Source of the DNA: Elysia marginata
Lineage: Eukaryota; Mollusca; Gastropoda; Plakobranchidae
Reading direction: 5' to 3'
NCBI GenBank assembly: GCA_019649035.1
Contig: BMAT01012316.1
Coordinates: forward strand, 219,951 to 246,157
Length of the DNA stretch: 26,207 nt
The notes beneath the pieces were generated by a model that was given only the letters and a program-made list of their open reading frames with translations, was not told the origin of the DNA and made no database searches. This document shows positions 9,191-18,809 of this stretch, in pieces. The first letter of the stretch is position 1. Each line of letters starts with the position of its first letter. Both the position numbers and the translations under genes were made by a program.

Positions 9191-10553
9191 CTCGCATGTT
9201 CGGTTTGCGAGAAAGATCTACTATTTGGCCACCTCTGAGAGAACATATTTTTACTAAAGATTTCTCCAACGAGTACACTTTACTGTAGCTATTTTTACCT
9301 CGGTGCAGCTAGTGTTTGAAATATTGCTGAATATTGTTTTTTGCTTTCACGAAACGAAGGAAGTCTTGTATAAAACTTAAATTCTATATTACTATGTAGA
9401 CATCGTGCAAGCAGTTAAAGTAAGGTAGACAATTTCCTTTATTTAGTCGTTGGGTCAAAAAGCAGAAAAATGCTAATGAATATTACTTCGTTGTTGCTGG
9501 AGTCTTTTTTGGAAGGATTTCAACACCTGGGTCCCACCTTGGCTAAGCCTATACTTCATGGTAACAAATTGCAATTGATTATTTAGTAATAAATGTTCAT
9601 GTTCATTGAGCATGAGATACATTATTGTACATAACAAAGCGTAACGGACGAAAAGAATGGCAATGGGGAGTAACTTTTAACTAAAATAAATAGTGGCACC
9701 CCCAGTGTGGAAATCCTTCTATCCTTTGTGCCTGCAACGGAGTAACCAAATTCAGCTGTTTTTCGTACCAGGATCCAATCATGAAACAAGGCTCAAGAAC
9801 TGATGTAGGGCCTACTCATTCTGTCATGGTCATCCAAAGCGCAGTATCTTCCCCTCTTGATTGCCCAGGGCAGTTTTTCCATGAAAACCATCAAGCTGCG
9901 ATACTCATCTTGCTTATTCAACTATGTCCGCTAGATGCCGGTTTGCAAAGGATGTTGAAAAGATAAGATGCGTTTTTCCTTCTTTTGTTTAGTTTGCCAG
10001 TTTGCTCTTTTTCGGTTTCGTTGCAAAATTATCAACATTTATCCTAAAATATTTTTATGTGTATTCTTTCTGCTAGTTTGCAAAGAACTGTATTTCTACT
10101 GTTCAAAAAAATATCACCTCATTGATTCTTCGACTGACTTTTATCTATTTTACGGAAACAATATGCGATGTTGTAGATTGTAATGATTTTCATATAAATA
10201 AATTTATTGTATCGTGTTCAAATAGAATATTGTTCTACTTTATCTAACGAAAGAAAGTTTCTTTAGAAGTAATGCAAGGCCTATAACTGTGATGTGTAGA
10301 AAATTTTTACATGTTTTTAAATCTTAGGGTTTTTGCAAACATTTTACTACGTTTAGCAAGAAAACTCTGTTTACAGTACCTTGTACTGTATTGCACCTTT
10401 CGCTGTGCTAAGCACAGTGCCTAAGATAATAAGAATTGCTGCACGCAGCGTTTTGATCTGCTTGCCCTTAGTTAGTCATCTCTGAGTGGTCTTTCTAGAT
10501 GTTAAAACATTTTGTGTGCGCCTTCATGATGTCATTTATCTATGTGTGGACAT
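9191..10553. other. No gene recognised
   Basis: Frames of 61 and 71 codons (9781-9966, 9968-10183) abut but show no recognisable product. The second is Phe- and Cys-rich because of local T-rich composition. No RNA gene or repeat family was identified. Confidence 0.5.
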
Positions 10554-10885
10554 GTGCTCTTAGGAGTAGAGCTATTCAACTTTGTGTGGAGCTCAGGAGT
10601 AGTTATTCACTGTTGTCTGGTGTTCTTAGGGGTAAAGTTATTCACCTTTGTGTGGTGTTCTTAAGAGTAGAGTTGTTCACCTTTGTGTGGTGTTCTTAGG
10701 AGTTGAGTTATTCAACTTTGTGCGGTGTTCTTAGGAGTAGAGTTATTCAACTTTGTGTGGTGTTCTTAGGAGTAGAGTTATTCACCTTTGTGTGGTATTC
10801 TGAGGAGTAGAGTTATTCACGTTTGTGTGTTGTTTTCAGGAGTAGACTTATTCGCGTTTGTGTGATTTTCACGGTGTTAAGTTAT
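10554..10885 (+). repeat. Degenerate minisatellite, about 35-bp unit, about nine copies
   Basis: The unit is close to TTAGGAGTAGAGTTATTCAC followed by CTTTGTGTGGTGTTC. The central copies between about 10640 and 10800 differ by one to three bases and stay in register. The outer copies drift, and the last ones (from about 10830) lose the motif. Short frames through the array are products of the repeat. Confidence 0.92.
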
Positions 10886-12260
10886 TAAAGTATTGTGTTT
10901 TCAGGACATGAAGTTTGATCGTCTTTTTTCTGTCCTATGGGATGCCTTATTGTTAAATGTGTTCGGGAGAAATTCATGCTCTGAATCTTACGCTCACTGT
11001 TTACCTGAAGGCGTTGTCAGTCTGGCAGTGCAGCTTATATCCTGTTTTCAGTCTTACCCATCACGATGGACTTTATTTCTCATCGGTAGAAAATTTTTCA
11101 AGATACGTTTACCATGCTATAAATGTTGCTTTTGGCTTTGCCGGTCAGCTAATATCTGTGATGTTTTTTCTGCCAATAAAACGAACTTTGTATTTTATTT
11201 CATTTAGTTGACATTTGTAAAAGCACTATTTGCCATCTTATTCAAAATGCTCTAGGCGCAACAACTTTGAAGATTAATATAATTTAACAATTTTTTTTTG
11301 CTCTAAAATGTTTTAATTGATTTACATAGTCAACATAAATTTTGGTAAAAAATATAATTGAATATTATTTGGAAAGAATCGTATGAATAGAATTAAAAAT
11401 ATGAAAAATTGCATATGAAACTAAATTGAAATAAAAATACTAAATGCAGGTTTATATAGATACAATCCTTAAAATAAAGAAAAAATGGGAAGAATTTATG
11501 CATAAATACAATATGTAGAAAATGTTATATTTATAGTATATTAAACTGAAAGAAAAGAAAATTTTAGGTGATCCTTGATTTTAGCACAAAAATTGCTGAA
11601 AACTAAGGTTTTTAACACTTCCTTAACAGTTACAAAGAACCTATGTACCTGTCAGCCTACGTGGGTGTGAGTGTGTGTGAATGTGGTAGAGATGTTGCTC
11701 ATTGAGCCTTTCAAACTATTTCAATATTCTTGTTCAAGTTTTTTTCCCTCAATTTCAGGGTTTTTTTGCATAAGCTTAAAAACGTCTCTGAGCGGAATAA
11801 ATTCTCTTGAGAGAATAAAACTAGACTAAATTTTTAAAACTAATTACAGGGAAAATGCTTAAACAGGTGGATAGTGGATACAAGTTGCACTAGAATAAAC
11901 AATAACAAGCTAAATTGATCTTAACAATAACACACACTGCATAAATCACCTTCCTCTAAATACCATTGATGACAACTGAAATAGTTTCCTAAAACTACTA
12001 AAACGCAAAACACAGCTTGTTGCCACAAAGACCCACTTACAGGATGAGGTCAAACGTAGTTATAAATGTTTAAACGGTCCAGATTAAAGAACTATGGCGC
12101 TCTACGGAAACTCAAGGTTTCTCTCCAGTCAGACCACCGTAAAGGTAGAATCTGAACTCTTTGCCATACATTTTACCAAATACTAGGTTACAATTTCTAC
12201 AACATATTCTGTTCTGGCAGAGATTCAGCTTCGACTTGACGTGTTCGCATGAAATTGTTA
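10886..12260. other. No gene recognised; two overlapping open frames at the left
   Basis: Overlapping plus-strand frames at 10893-11207 (104 codons) and 10957-11211 (84 codons) follow the minisatellite. Both are hydrophobic, and neither has a motif I recognise. An acceptor-like TGTGTTTTCAGGACATG lies just upstream, but it belongs to the decaying minisatellite. From 11210 to 11560 the DNA is strongly AT-rich. A short GT-rich run occurs near 11664-11683. Confidence 0.45.
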
Positions 12261-12510
12261 CTACAATTATTTAGAAGACATCACGTCCTGACGTTAATTA
12301 AACTGAAACCCCACTGCCAGATGTGTGAAGAATAATTCGAAGAATAGCATCCTCGAAATGAGAGCGCTGACATATTAAGAAGATATTATGTACTGTGTAT
12401 GAAGTTCACCGGCTAGCATTCTCGAAATTAGACAGCGATGCCATATTTAGAAGACATCGCGTCCTCGGCATGACGTTAAACTGCACCTCACTCTCAGTCA
12501 GCTGTGGCAA
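12261..12510. repeat. Degenerate direct duplication
   Basis: TAGAAGACATCACGTCCTGA near 12271 recurs as TAGAAGACATCGCGTCCTCG near 12450. Both are followed by a GACGTTAA element and a C-rich stretch with CTCA or CCACTG. Between them, AGCATCCTCGAAATGAGAGC and AGCATTCTCGAAATTAGACA also pair. The layout suggests an old tandem duplication of about 90 to 180 bp. A 61-codon frame at 12395-12580 overlaps it without recognisable product. Confidence 0.55.
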
Positions 12511-12883
12511 GCAAGGTGCATTAAATAGTCAAGACAATCTTGCCTCGGAGAAATTCTTACAACTTCATCAAAGTGACTAAAGAAGTGTGTTTTTCTGTAG
12601 GATTGTGTTAATGTATATATGTTTACTATGAAGTGACCAAGCCTTCGAAGCTGATTAGTTTCGTGGATAAGTGCCTTGTGGTTCTTGATTTTCGCATGGA
12701 TCTTCCAGATGACAGAAAATTCCGGTGCACGGATTAACCGTTATGAGTGTACTAAACTTAACATGTGTATTGTACTTAATTCTTTGAATTTAATCATAAT
12801 AAACTCATATGGTAAGTAGACCACTCTAACGAGTTTCTCGTTAAACATGTATTTCTGAAGTGATGAAAACATGGGTTCCTTGT

Positions 12884-13262
12884 TTTCAGAAAGAAGAGAG
12901 TTTGATTCTCTTCCAGTTGTATAAACGTTAATCTTCTAAGTCCTTAAATGTCATGAATCTTTTTTTTTCGTTATTGAAAGCAGAGGTTGCAACATAGGTT
13001 GTATAGCCTGATGGTTTTATAATTTGCTGAGTTATTATTACATGATTCTTTTTCTACTATAGATTTCAGAAAGCAGAGACTGCATTATTACCACTGGCAG
13101 TTTGCAGGAGCTTATTTCATACTTCCTGTGTAATAGACGTTTTTTTCTTCTTTTTCAGAAAGCAAAGAGCGTGTTTCTACTGCTGGGCTGTTGTTTTTTT
13201 TTTGTGTGTATGAGTGTTTTAACCCAGTGATTAATATATTAATTGCTTTTTTTCATATCAGA
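12884..13262 (+). repeat. Five acceptor-like repeats, spaced 84-102 bp
   Basis: A motif made of a T-rich tract, usually CAG, then AAAGMAGAG occurs near 12886 (TTTTCAGAAAGAAGAGAG), 12975 (weak, TTGAAAGCAGAGG), 13070 (TTTCAGAAAGCAGAGAC), 13156 (CTTTTTCAGAAAGCAAAGAG) and 13259 (CATATCAGAAAGAAGAATG). The last two also share TTCTACTG-x-TGGGC downstream. Each complete copy looks like a 3' splice site plus exon start. They read either as a degenerate minisatellite or as serially duplicated and decayed exon starts. Confidence 0.55.
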
Positions 13263-13362
13263 AAGAAGAATGCCCTTCTACTGATGGGCAACTTCGGTCT
13301 CCAACAAATAAATGTGGCAGTTGTCAGTGTCTGTTATAAATAATATAGGACAGAAAGATGCG
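13262..13362 (+). other. Candidate exon A of an unrecognised transcript
   Basis: The stretch is bounded by a T-rich acceptor (TTTTTTTCATATCAG) and a strong donor (GCG|GTGAGTTTG, GT at 13363). An ATG at 13312 opens a frame of 17 codons (MWQLSVSVINNIGQKDA) that runs into the donor without a stop. The other two frames are closed by stops within the exon. There is no homology I recognise. This is a prediction from splice signals and frame continuity only. Confidence 0.3.
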
Positions 13363-13683
13363 GTGAGTTTGCTTTAGTTCTTTTGTAAACCCCATGTTTA
13401 AAAAAGGTGTTATTACATAAAACCCAAAAATGGTTAAATGCTATCGATTTTAATATGTTTGTACGTTCTATGTTTTAAATTCTAAAACATTCTAAAACAA
13501 TCAGCGGGCCTTGCAGAACTCTTCTGACGATAAAGCAAGAAACAGTGCCAGGGGTTGGATACTCCTATGTTGTGGTTTTTACATCCTCCTCAAGTTCCAG
13601 TACAATGCATATGACGGATTTGATGAGCATTGCGGAGAACTTTTTGCGTTATGCTGTGGATGATTCCAGTGAGATGAGCCAGG

Positions 13684-14020
13684 ACAAGGGCAGATCACCG
13701 GCTCTGTGGCGTAGCGGTAAGACACTCGCTCAGAGATCAGGAGGTGCGTGGTTCGATCCTCGGCCGAGTCAAACCAAAGACTTTAAATTGGTATTAGCAA
13801 CTGATCCGCATTGTGTCTGGCATTATGGATTTAGTGTTAAGTCTGGTCGGTCCGGTGACAGGATAGTGTGACTGGGTGTGGTGTACGCAAGCGCTCCTTA
13901 CATCACAGTATGGAAGCACGCTTTCACTTGTCCCCAGCGCCGTCTCTGATGTAACCTCGTAGTTGACTGGGATGTTAAAATTCAACCAACCAACCAACCA
14001 ACAACAAGGACAGATCGCCG
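13684..14020 (+). repeat. 17-bp TSD pair around SINE-A copy 1
   Basis: ACAAGGGCAGATCACCG at 13684-13700 and ACAAGGACAGATCGCCG at 14004-14020 differ at two positions, both G/A. They bracket the SINE and show the pre-insertion sequence was continuous across it. Confidence 0.8.
13701..14003 (+). mobile_element. SINE family A, copy 1, full length
   Basis: A tRNA-derived head carries the A-box-like TGGCGTAGCGGTAAG and the B box GGTTCGATCCTC (13750-13761), as needed for pol III transcription. A family body follows (ACTTTAAATTGGTATTAGCA, TCTGGTCGGTCCGGTG, GCGCCGTCTCTGATG), ending in a (CAAC/CCAA)n tail. This copy has the variant GTGTGACTGGGTGTGGTGTACG, shared with copy 2 and different from copies 3 and 4. 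A 108-codon frame running in from upstream is interrupted by this insertion. Confidence 0.93.
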
Positions 14021-14303
14021 ATGATGAAAAGGACAATGCATTGCCGTTGCCAAGGAGGGACGAGAGACTCTATGGTGGGATGGATACTGCGTCAATCGCT
14101 CGAGGGGGTTAGCTGAACATCCTACGTAAGTCCAAAAAGATCATTTCTAGAAAAATACCAAAAAACTATTGGACTTAAGCACTAAATGACTTTACACATT
14201 TAAAATGAGAAACAGGATAATTAAAAAATATATATATCGTACATGTTCCAAACTTTCCAATCTTGATTATCTGGCCTCACATTCCAACCGTAGAACAGTA
14301 AAA

Positions 14304-14522
14304 CGGCTCTGTGGCCTAGCGGGTAGACACTCGCTCAGAGATCGGGAGGTGCGTGGGTTGATCCTCGGCTGAGTCAAAACAAGGACTTTAAAATTGGTAT
14401 TAGCAGCAGATCCGCCTAGTGTCTGGCATTATGGATTTAATGTTAAGTCTGGTCGGCCTGGTGTCACGATAATGTGACTGGGTGTGGTGTACGCAAGAGA
14501 TCCTTACACCACAGTGTGGCAG
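14304..14522 (+). mobile_element. SINE family A, copy 2, 3'-truncated
   Basis: The head (CGGCTCTGTGGCCTAGCGGG) and body match copy 1 up to CACAGTGTGGCAG. There the family sequence stops and unrelated DNA begins, so the GCACGCTTTCA to tail portion is missing. Loss of the 3' end is unusual for a retroposed SINE and points to a later deletion or insertion. The break lies next to an 11-bp inverted repeat and a solo LTR. The B box has a mutation (GGTTGATCCTC). Confidence 0.9.
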
Positions 14523-14633
14523 ATTTTGTTTTCTTCGGGACTCAAAAAAGGTTATAAGTAAAAATTTTCTACACATCCAGAAATGCTTTGAGCCTAAAAT
14601 GATTTGATAAATATTTGAGGTTCTGCCACACTG
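14512..14633. repeat. 122-bp segment bounded by 11-bp inverted repeats
   Basis: CAGTGTGGCAG at 14512-14522 is the exact reverse complement of CTGCCACACTG at 14623-14633. The left copy doubles as SINE-A sequence. The segment could be a tiny MITE whose terminus merged with the SINE, or a chance pairing. No target-site duplication supports a transposon, so confidence is low. Confidence 0.3.
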
Positions 14634-14754
14634 CATGTCACAAACACCAGAAATAATAATCGAGTAAACGAATAAAACTCCTGATGCGAGACTTGTGAGT
14701 TCTTTTAAAATCGTGAAAACGTGAAAAGTCGTGTGAAGAACGTAGAAAATAAGT

Positions 14755-14760
14755 TTATTC
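14755..14760 (-). terminator. LTR polyadenylation signal AATAAA
   Basis: AATAAA on the minus strand, inside the LTR and downstream of its TATA box, marks the end of the R region. About 100 bp of U5 follow to the LTR end. Confidence 0.6.
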
Positions 14761-14940
14761 AAACAGTATTCACATCCAGCAGCAGTCGAAAATAATAACA
14801 GCGGAATTGCCGATGTTCAGCATAAACAAATCGTAGATCTAACTTTTGCTCAAAAGTGCTCACTCTTTCTCAATCCAGTATTTTATCCTCTCAGTCCTCT
14901 AAGTCTTCTCGGTCTCTCTCTTGTCAACCACGCGAGCTCT

Positions 14941-14948
14941 ATTTATAA
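14941..14948 (-). promoter_or_regulatory. LTR TATA box
   Basis: TTATAAAT on the minus strand, in the context GATTATAAATAGAGC, is the likely pol II promoter element of the LTR. Transcription would start about 25 to 30 bases further along the minus strand, near 14910. Confidence 0.6.
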
Positions 14949-15314
14949 TCAAAACAGCACACAAGCTCTAGTTATTGCTCGAAAATTCGACCCTTTACAA
15001 GAAAGGTGAGAAAGGCGTGGCCTAATACGGCAGCGACACCCAGTCGCGAGCCAAGTTAAAAATAGGTCGCCGGTCATCAAACATTATGTAAATTAACCGG
15101 AAGATAGTAATCTAGATAAATCCAGAAGACTAGATCTACAAAACTAATAATAGGCGATCATTCTAGATTTTAACGAGTTATGAAGTCCGTAAAGTTCTAC
15201 GAATGCTTAACACATTCCATTAAGAAAACAAGCGTAGTCCCAATCTAGGTCTACACTGTACATAGCATGACTAAGGAACTAGACTAGAACAATGTCTAAC
15301 TTCGTTACACTGCA

Positions 15315-17068
15315 GTGTGGATGAAGTTCAGGATAGAAAAGCTTACGATGGTCTAGTTACAGCTAGTTTCAAGATCACCTTAAGAAACATAGCTTTTAAT
15401 AATAATTTATATTATGAAAATAAATAGTTCTGTCATGCAAACTCTAGCTCTGATTAAAAATTAATCTTTCACGAGTAGTTGAGCTATATGCTTCCGCAAT
15501 GTACCTCTAGTAATGCAATTCTCTCCTCTTAAATACAAAATAATTTTTATTTATGAGTATGTTGCCTTACAACTGCATTCCCTTGTGGTCAGAGAGTTTT
15601 TTTAAGTTCTTTGGCAGGTAATTCCCAGGTAAATACTTTAATACATGCAACAGCTGTACAGATAAGACTGTGTCACTCTACAACATTTAAAGAATTTTTA
15701 ATGCAGATAAAAATGCTAACATGCTATCAGTACAGACATAATCAAATCACTTACAAACTTTAATTAATAATACAAGCTCATAGAAGAAAAAAAGGTTTTT
15801 GTTCACACTAAAAACCTTGTAATTTTTTTAGTTTGAAAAACCAAACACATTTTGAATTTTGTGAACATAAAAATGACTATTTTATACAAGCAAAATTTAA
15901 CTTCAATACCACGATCTAAATATTATCAGAAATTATAGAATACACTGGGAAATCCCTCAAATATGACCCAGAGATAACAAGCAATAAACGTGTCCTATAG
16001 GATTACAGGGGGAGGGGATGTGGGTGTAATACAAGAGTTAAATCACTATGCCCACATCAGTGGTAGAAAAATTTTTATTTAAAGTCACAGCACAGGAACG
16101 TTCTTAGTGAGGGGTTATACTGCGTTAGTATCCATCAGCTCCACAGAGTCAAATATATGGAATTTGAGAAAACAGAATATATTTTTTTTACTATTCTCAA
16201 AGTATTTCAAATCAGAAATGAGACCCTCTATTCTTAGTGCAAAAGCAGGAGGACAGTTAATATAACTCCCTCAAAGGGCTTTAAAGGATCACTTAAATAA
16301 TCTAAAATGTCAAAACGACATGTCCAAAGTCAGAGAACTGTAAGAATGCTAATTTACAGCACTAAGAAGGCCAAACAAGGCATGGACATTTCATGTACAT
16401 AAAAAAAGGCCTAAGACCCAACCAATTTGAACTGGTTGCAATATATGTGACTCCAATCCCGAAAACCCAGCCAAAGTCACTTAGTCCCATTCTGAGATAC
16501 AAGCAATTTAACTCCTGAAAAAAATCAACTAAATCTCCTTGCTTTCAAATTAGGAATGAGAATATAGAGCACAAAACTATCGTTCTTGCCTGCAAGCAAT
16601 TGACTTTATAGAGAAAGTTTTCACTCAGGAAAGTTATTGCGCTCTAATCTCATTCCAAATTCATGAAAGATAAATTAATTCTGTCTTTTGCATAACGTGG
16701 CTGAAGTTCTGTGCTTTTTCATTAGACGATATATCCATAAATGAAAATTATCGACTTTAGCTGTGAGTTTTTTGGACTGGGGTCATATAAATGATGTTTG
16801 AAAATGTTAAAAGAACACCAAGAGAATATAATTATTGCTTAACAACACAATACTTGACGAAGAAAAGTTCTCGGTGATAACATTAGCATCTTATCAATAA
16901 ATAAAAAAGCGCAGCGAGATATCAAAGCAGAACCTGAACTGTTCAGTGCAATACCATAACAAATAAATAGCATGTCATAAAGCATCGGTAACAAACAGTA
17001 TTTCTTGAGTCAATGTAAAAGAAATCTCTTAGCTCCGATACACCGTGTCTCAAACCTTCAGAACATGT
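15315..17068. other. No gene recognised
   Basis: About 1.75 kb of AT-rich DNA with no frame of 60 codons or more on either strand and no recognised repeat family. This is consistent with deep intergenic or intronic sequence. Confidence 0.55.
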
Positions 17069-17373
17069 TCAAACCGATTCACCGGCTCTGTGGCAAAGCG
17101 GTAAGATACTCGCTGAGAGATAGGAAGGTGCGTGGTTCGATCCCCGACCGAGTCAAACCAAGGACTTTAAAATTGGTATTAACAGCTAATCCGCCCAGTG
17201 TCTGGTCGGCCCGGTGTCAGGATAATTCGACTGGGTGAGGTGTATGAAAGCGCTCCTTACATCACAGTATGACAGCACGCTTTCAATTGTACAAAGCGCC
17301 GTCTCTGATGTAACCTCAAAGTTGACTGGGACGTTAAAATTCAAACAATCAACCAGCCAATCAAACCGATTCA
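17069..17373 (+). repeat. 13-bp TSD pair around SINE-A copy 3
   Basis: TCAAACCGATTCA at 17069-17081 is repeated exactly at 17361-17373, on either side of the SINE. Confidence 0.88.
17082..17360 (+). mobile_element. SINE family A, copy 3, full length
   Basis: The head CCGGCTCTGTGGCAAAGCGG and the B box GGTTCGATCCCC begin a complete copy that ends in an AATCAACCAGCCAA-type tail. It carries the second sub-family marks, AATTCGACTGGGTGAGGTGTATGAAAG and CAATTGTACAAAGCG, which it shares with copy 4. It also lacks the CATTATGGATTTAGTGTTAAG block present in copies 1 and 2. The perfect TSDs suggest a more recent insertion than copy 1. Confidence 0.93.
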
Positions 17374-17840
17374 AATCAAAATGATACAGATCAATTTAAG
17401 ATATCATAATAACATGTGAACCTTATTAAAAATCAATAAATAGAGCTGGTTGATTACTGGGTTTCCTCTCCACGTGAATGTGCAATATTTTGTAGTAAAC
17501 ACGGAGGATGCCAAGGATGAAATGGAGCCCTACATTGCATCTCACATAAAATAAATGTCATAAGACATAAGTTGTTTTTTTTTTGTTCCAAAAATAGAAA
17601 AAGAATATTCTTTACATCCAAGTAGAAAACTTCTAACCACTGACTAAGGAAAAAAAGAAAATAGCGAGAAAGACTAGAGATATGACATTATTCACAGTAA
17701 TTGGAAGTTGATGATCGTCTCGACCCATGGGAGTTTTGGAACTGACAGGGAGAATTTTCATGAAATACACAAATTATTAAGAGTTTAAAAGGTATGAATG
17801 AAACTATCAGTGGAAAGACGTAGGCTTTAGGTTTTAACAT
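17374..17840. other. No gene recognised
   Basis: AT-rich sequence without open frames of note. The segment AAAAGGTATGAA...GTAGGCTTTAG near 17788-17830 resembles AAAGGTATGAAAT...GTAGGCTTTCAG near 18368-18410, a hint of an old local duplication. Confidence 0.4.
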
Positions 17841-18012
17841 CGAACCCCTTCACTGCAATTCTTGGGGTCAAAGTCATATAATCTTTAAAAAATGTGCCCA
17901 TAGTACGCGGTACAGATTATTTCCCTTGCTAAAAATCGGATTTGTTTTAGTGTTACTCTTAATTTTCAATGGTACGAGCGGACCAATTCCTTGGCAATGA
18001 AGGGGTTTTGTT
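17841..18012. mobile_element. Possible MITE with AACCCCTTCAYTGC termini
   Basis: AACCCCTTCACTGC at 17843-17856 and the reverse complement of the right end (AACCCCTTCATTGC, from about 17992-18007) form inverted repeats with one mismatch. The similarity extends loosely inward (TTGGKGTC) and outward (TAACA). The roughly 140-bp interior is non-coding. The outward TTAACA / TTAG flanks weakly recall a TTAA target, but the class is not settled. Confidence 0.42.
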
Positions 18013-18161
18013 AGCAAGTCGCTTCGACAGTTCCCCGAGGAACTTTTTCTTTTAAGACGCGTATGGCAACATCGTATAGGCTATATTTCTCTCAGTAGCA
18101 ACGCAGTGGAAGCCGAAGCTACTATAAGTCGAATGTTCGAATCATTCTAGAGGCATGCATA

Positions 18162-18470
18162 TTACGGGCACCTCCACTTAAACGGAAAGATCAAAATCGT
18201 ATCAAAGGCATTCGTTGAATCCAAAAGCGAACCAACACTTAGCCATACACAACAAACACTGAGAAAAAAAACGATAACACTTAAGATGAGCCTCATATAA
18301 ATAACAGATCCAGAGATCAGAATAGATAGTAGAGGCAGCCACTGTGCAACCAAATGATTGAAAGGTTTTAAAGGTATGAAATTAGCAGGAGAGAGAAGTA
18401 GGCTTTCAGTGGTAATTCCCCAAAAAATGAACTGCGCAAGCAACGTCTCCCACCCCATGTTATGTGTCAT
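18162..18470 (-). other. Unrecognised 102-codon hydrophobic frame
   Basis: A minus-strand frame of 102 codons has two hydrophobic runs (around HLVAQWLPLLSILISG and LILSVIVFFLSVCCVWLSVG) that could be membrane segments. No family motif is recognised. There is no clear splice or polyadenylation context, and AT-rich DNA readily gives such frames. It could be a decayed exon of a membrane protein, but chance is the better guess. Confidence 0.15.
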
Positions 18471-18477
18471 AAAAGAA

Positions 18478-18680
18478 TTTAATTACAGCGCAGTTCGGAT
18501 GTTTCAAACCTAATATGAACAAAGTAGAACATAAACATATCCAAAAACAGAACGATCAGTAAACGTCACAGTCGAAGGATAGAACCGGTACCTAATAACA
18601 GTTTTTAAAAGAGCAAGCTTTCAAATTAGTAAGGTTTGAACTTTATGGACTCAAACAATATTCCACACGACAAAGAAAAA
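18478..18680. repeat. Segment related to 22550-22740
   Basis: GCAGTTCGGATGTTTCAAACCTAAT here matches CCAGCTCGGATGTTTCGAACCTCAT near 22573. Weaker matches follow downstream in the same order (an ACCGGTA motif, and TTTATGGACTC against AAATGGACTC). They look like two old copies of an unnamed dispersed repeat, with unclear borders. Confidence 0.4.
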
Positions 18681-18809
18681 TTTCAAAATAAATCGAGCTT
18701 TGTGTATAACTGTTATGAAATTAGATCGCTTGTTAAGCATGTTGTGTAGGTGTGGATAGATTTGAACCTGCCTCTCCCACACCATGTGTAGATTATCTAA
18801 TAAATGGTC

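Larger units (their letters stand above)
13505..14125 (+). other. Candidate exon B, interrupted by a SINE
   Basis: A CAG acceptor ends at 13504 and a strong donor (CCTAC|GTAAGTCC) begins at 14126. Spliced after exon A, the frame continues in phase for 52 more codons (RALQNSSDDKARNS, then a hydrophobic WILLCCGFYILL, then YDGFDEHCGELF) to a TGA at 13661-13663. The total is 69 residues with one possible membrane segment. Outside the SINE the exon is visibly more GC-rich than its surroundings. The SINE at 13701-14003 has TSDs showing that it inserted into this exon. The acceptor has a poor pyrimidine tract, and the stop lies far from the donor, so a non-coding RNA or dead gene is as likely as a small protein. 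Confidence 0.28.
14636..15309 (-). mobile_element. Solo LTR of an LTR retrotransposon, 674 bp
   Basis: On the minus strand the element starts TGTAACGAAGTTAG and ends GTTTGTGACA, so it has TG...CA ends with inverted TGT/ACA tips. It holds a TATA box (TTATAAAT, complement of 14941-14948) and, about 185 bp downstream, an AATAAA polyadenylation signal (complement of 14755-14760), giving a U3-R-U5 order. No internal gag-pol sequence or second LTR is present, and identical 5-bp TSDs flank it. Recombination between two LTRs of a once complete element therefore explains it. The group cannot be assigned from the LTR alone, though the TGTAACG start would suit a Gypsy-type element. Confidence 0.85.
14631..15314 (-). 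repeat. 5-bp TSD pair (CTGCA) of the solo LTR
   Basis: CTGCA at 14631-14635 and at 15310-15314 flank the LTR exactly at its TGT and ACA ends. Five-base duplications are usual for LTR retrotransposon integrases of the Gypsy, Copia and BEL groups. Confidence 0.8.

Noticed and set aside
10554..10885. CRISPR-like array
   Set aside because: The 35-bp units are directly adjacent with no unique spacers, degenerate gradually, and sit in a eukaryotic context. This is a minisatellite.
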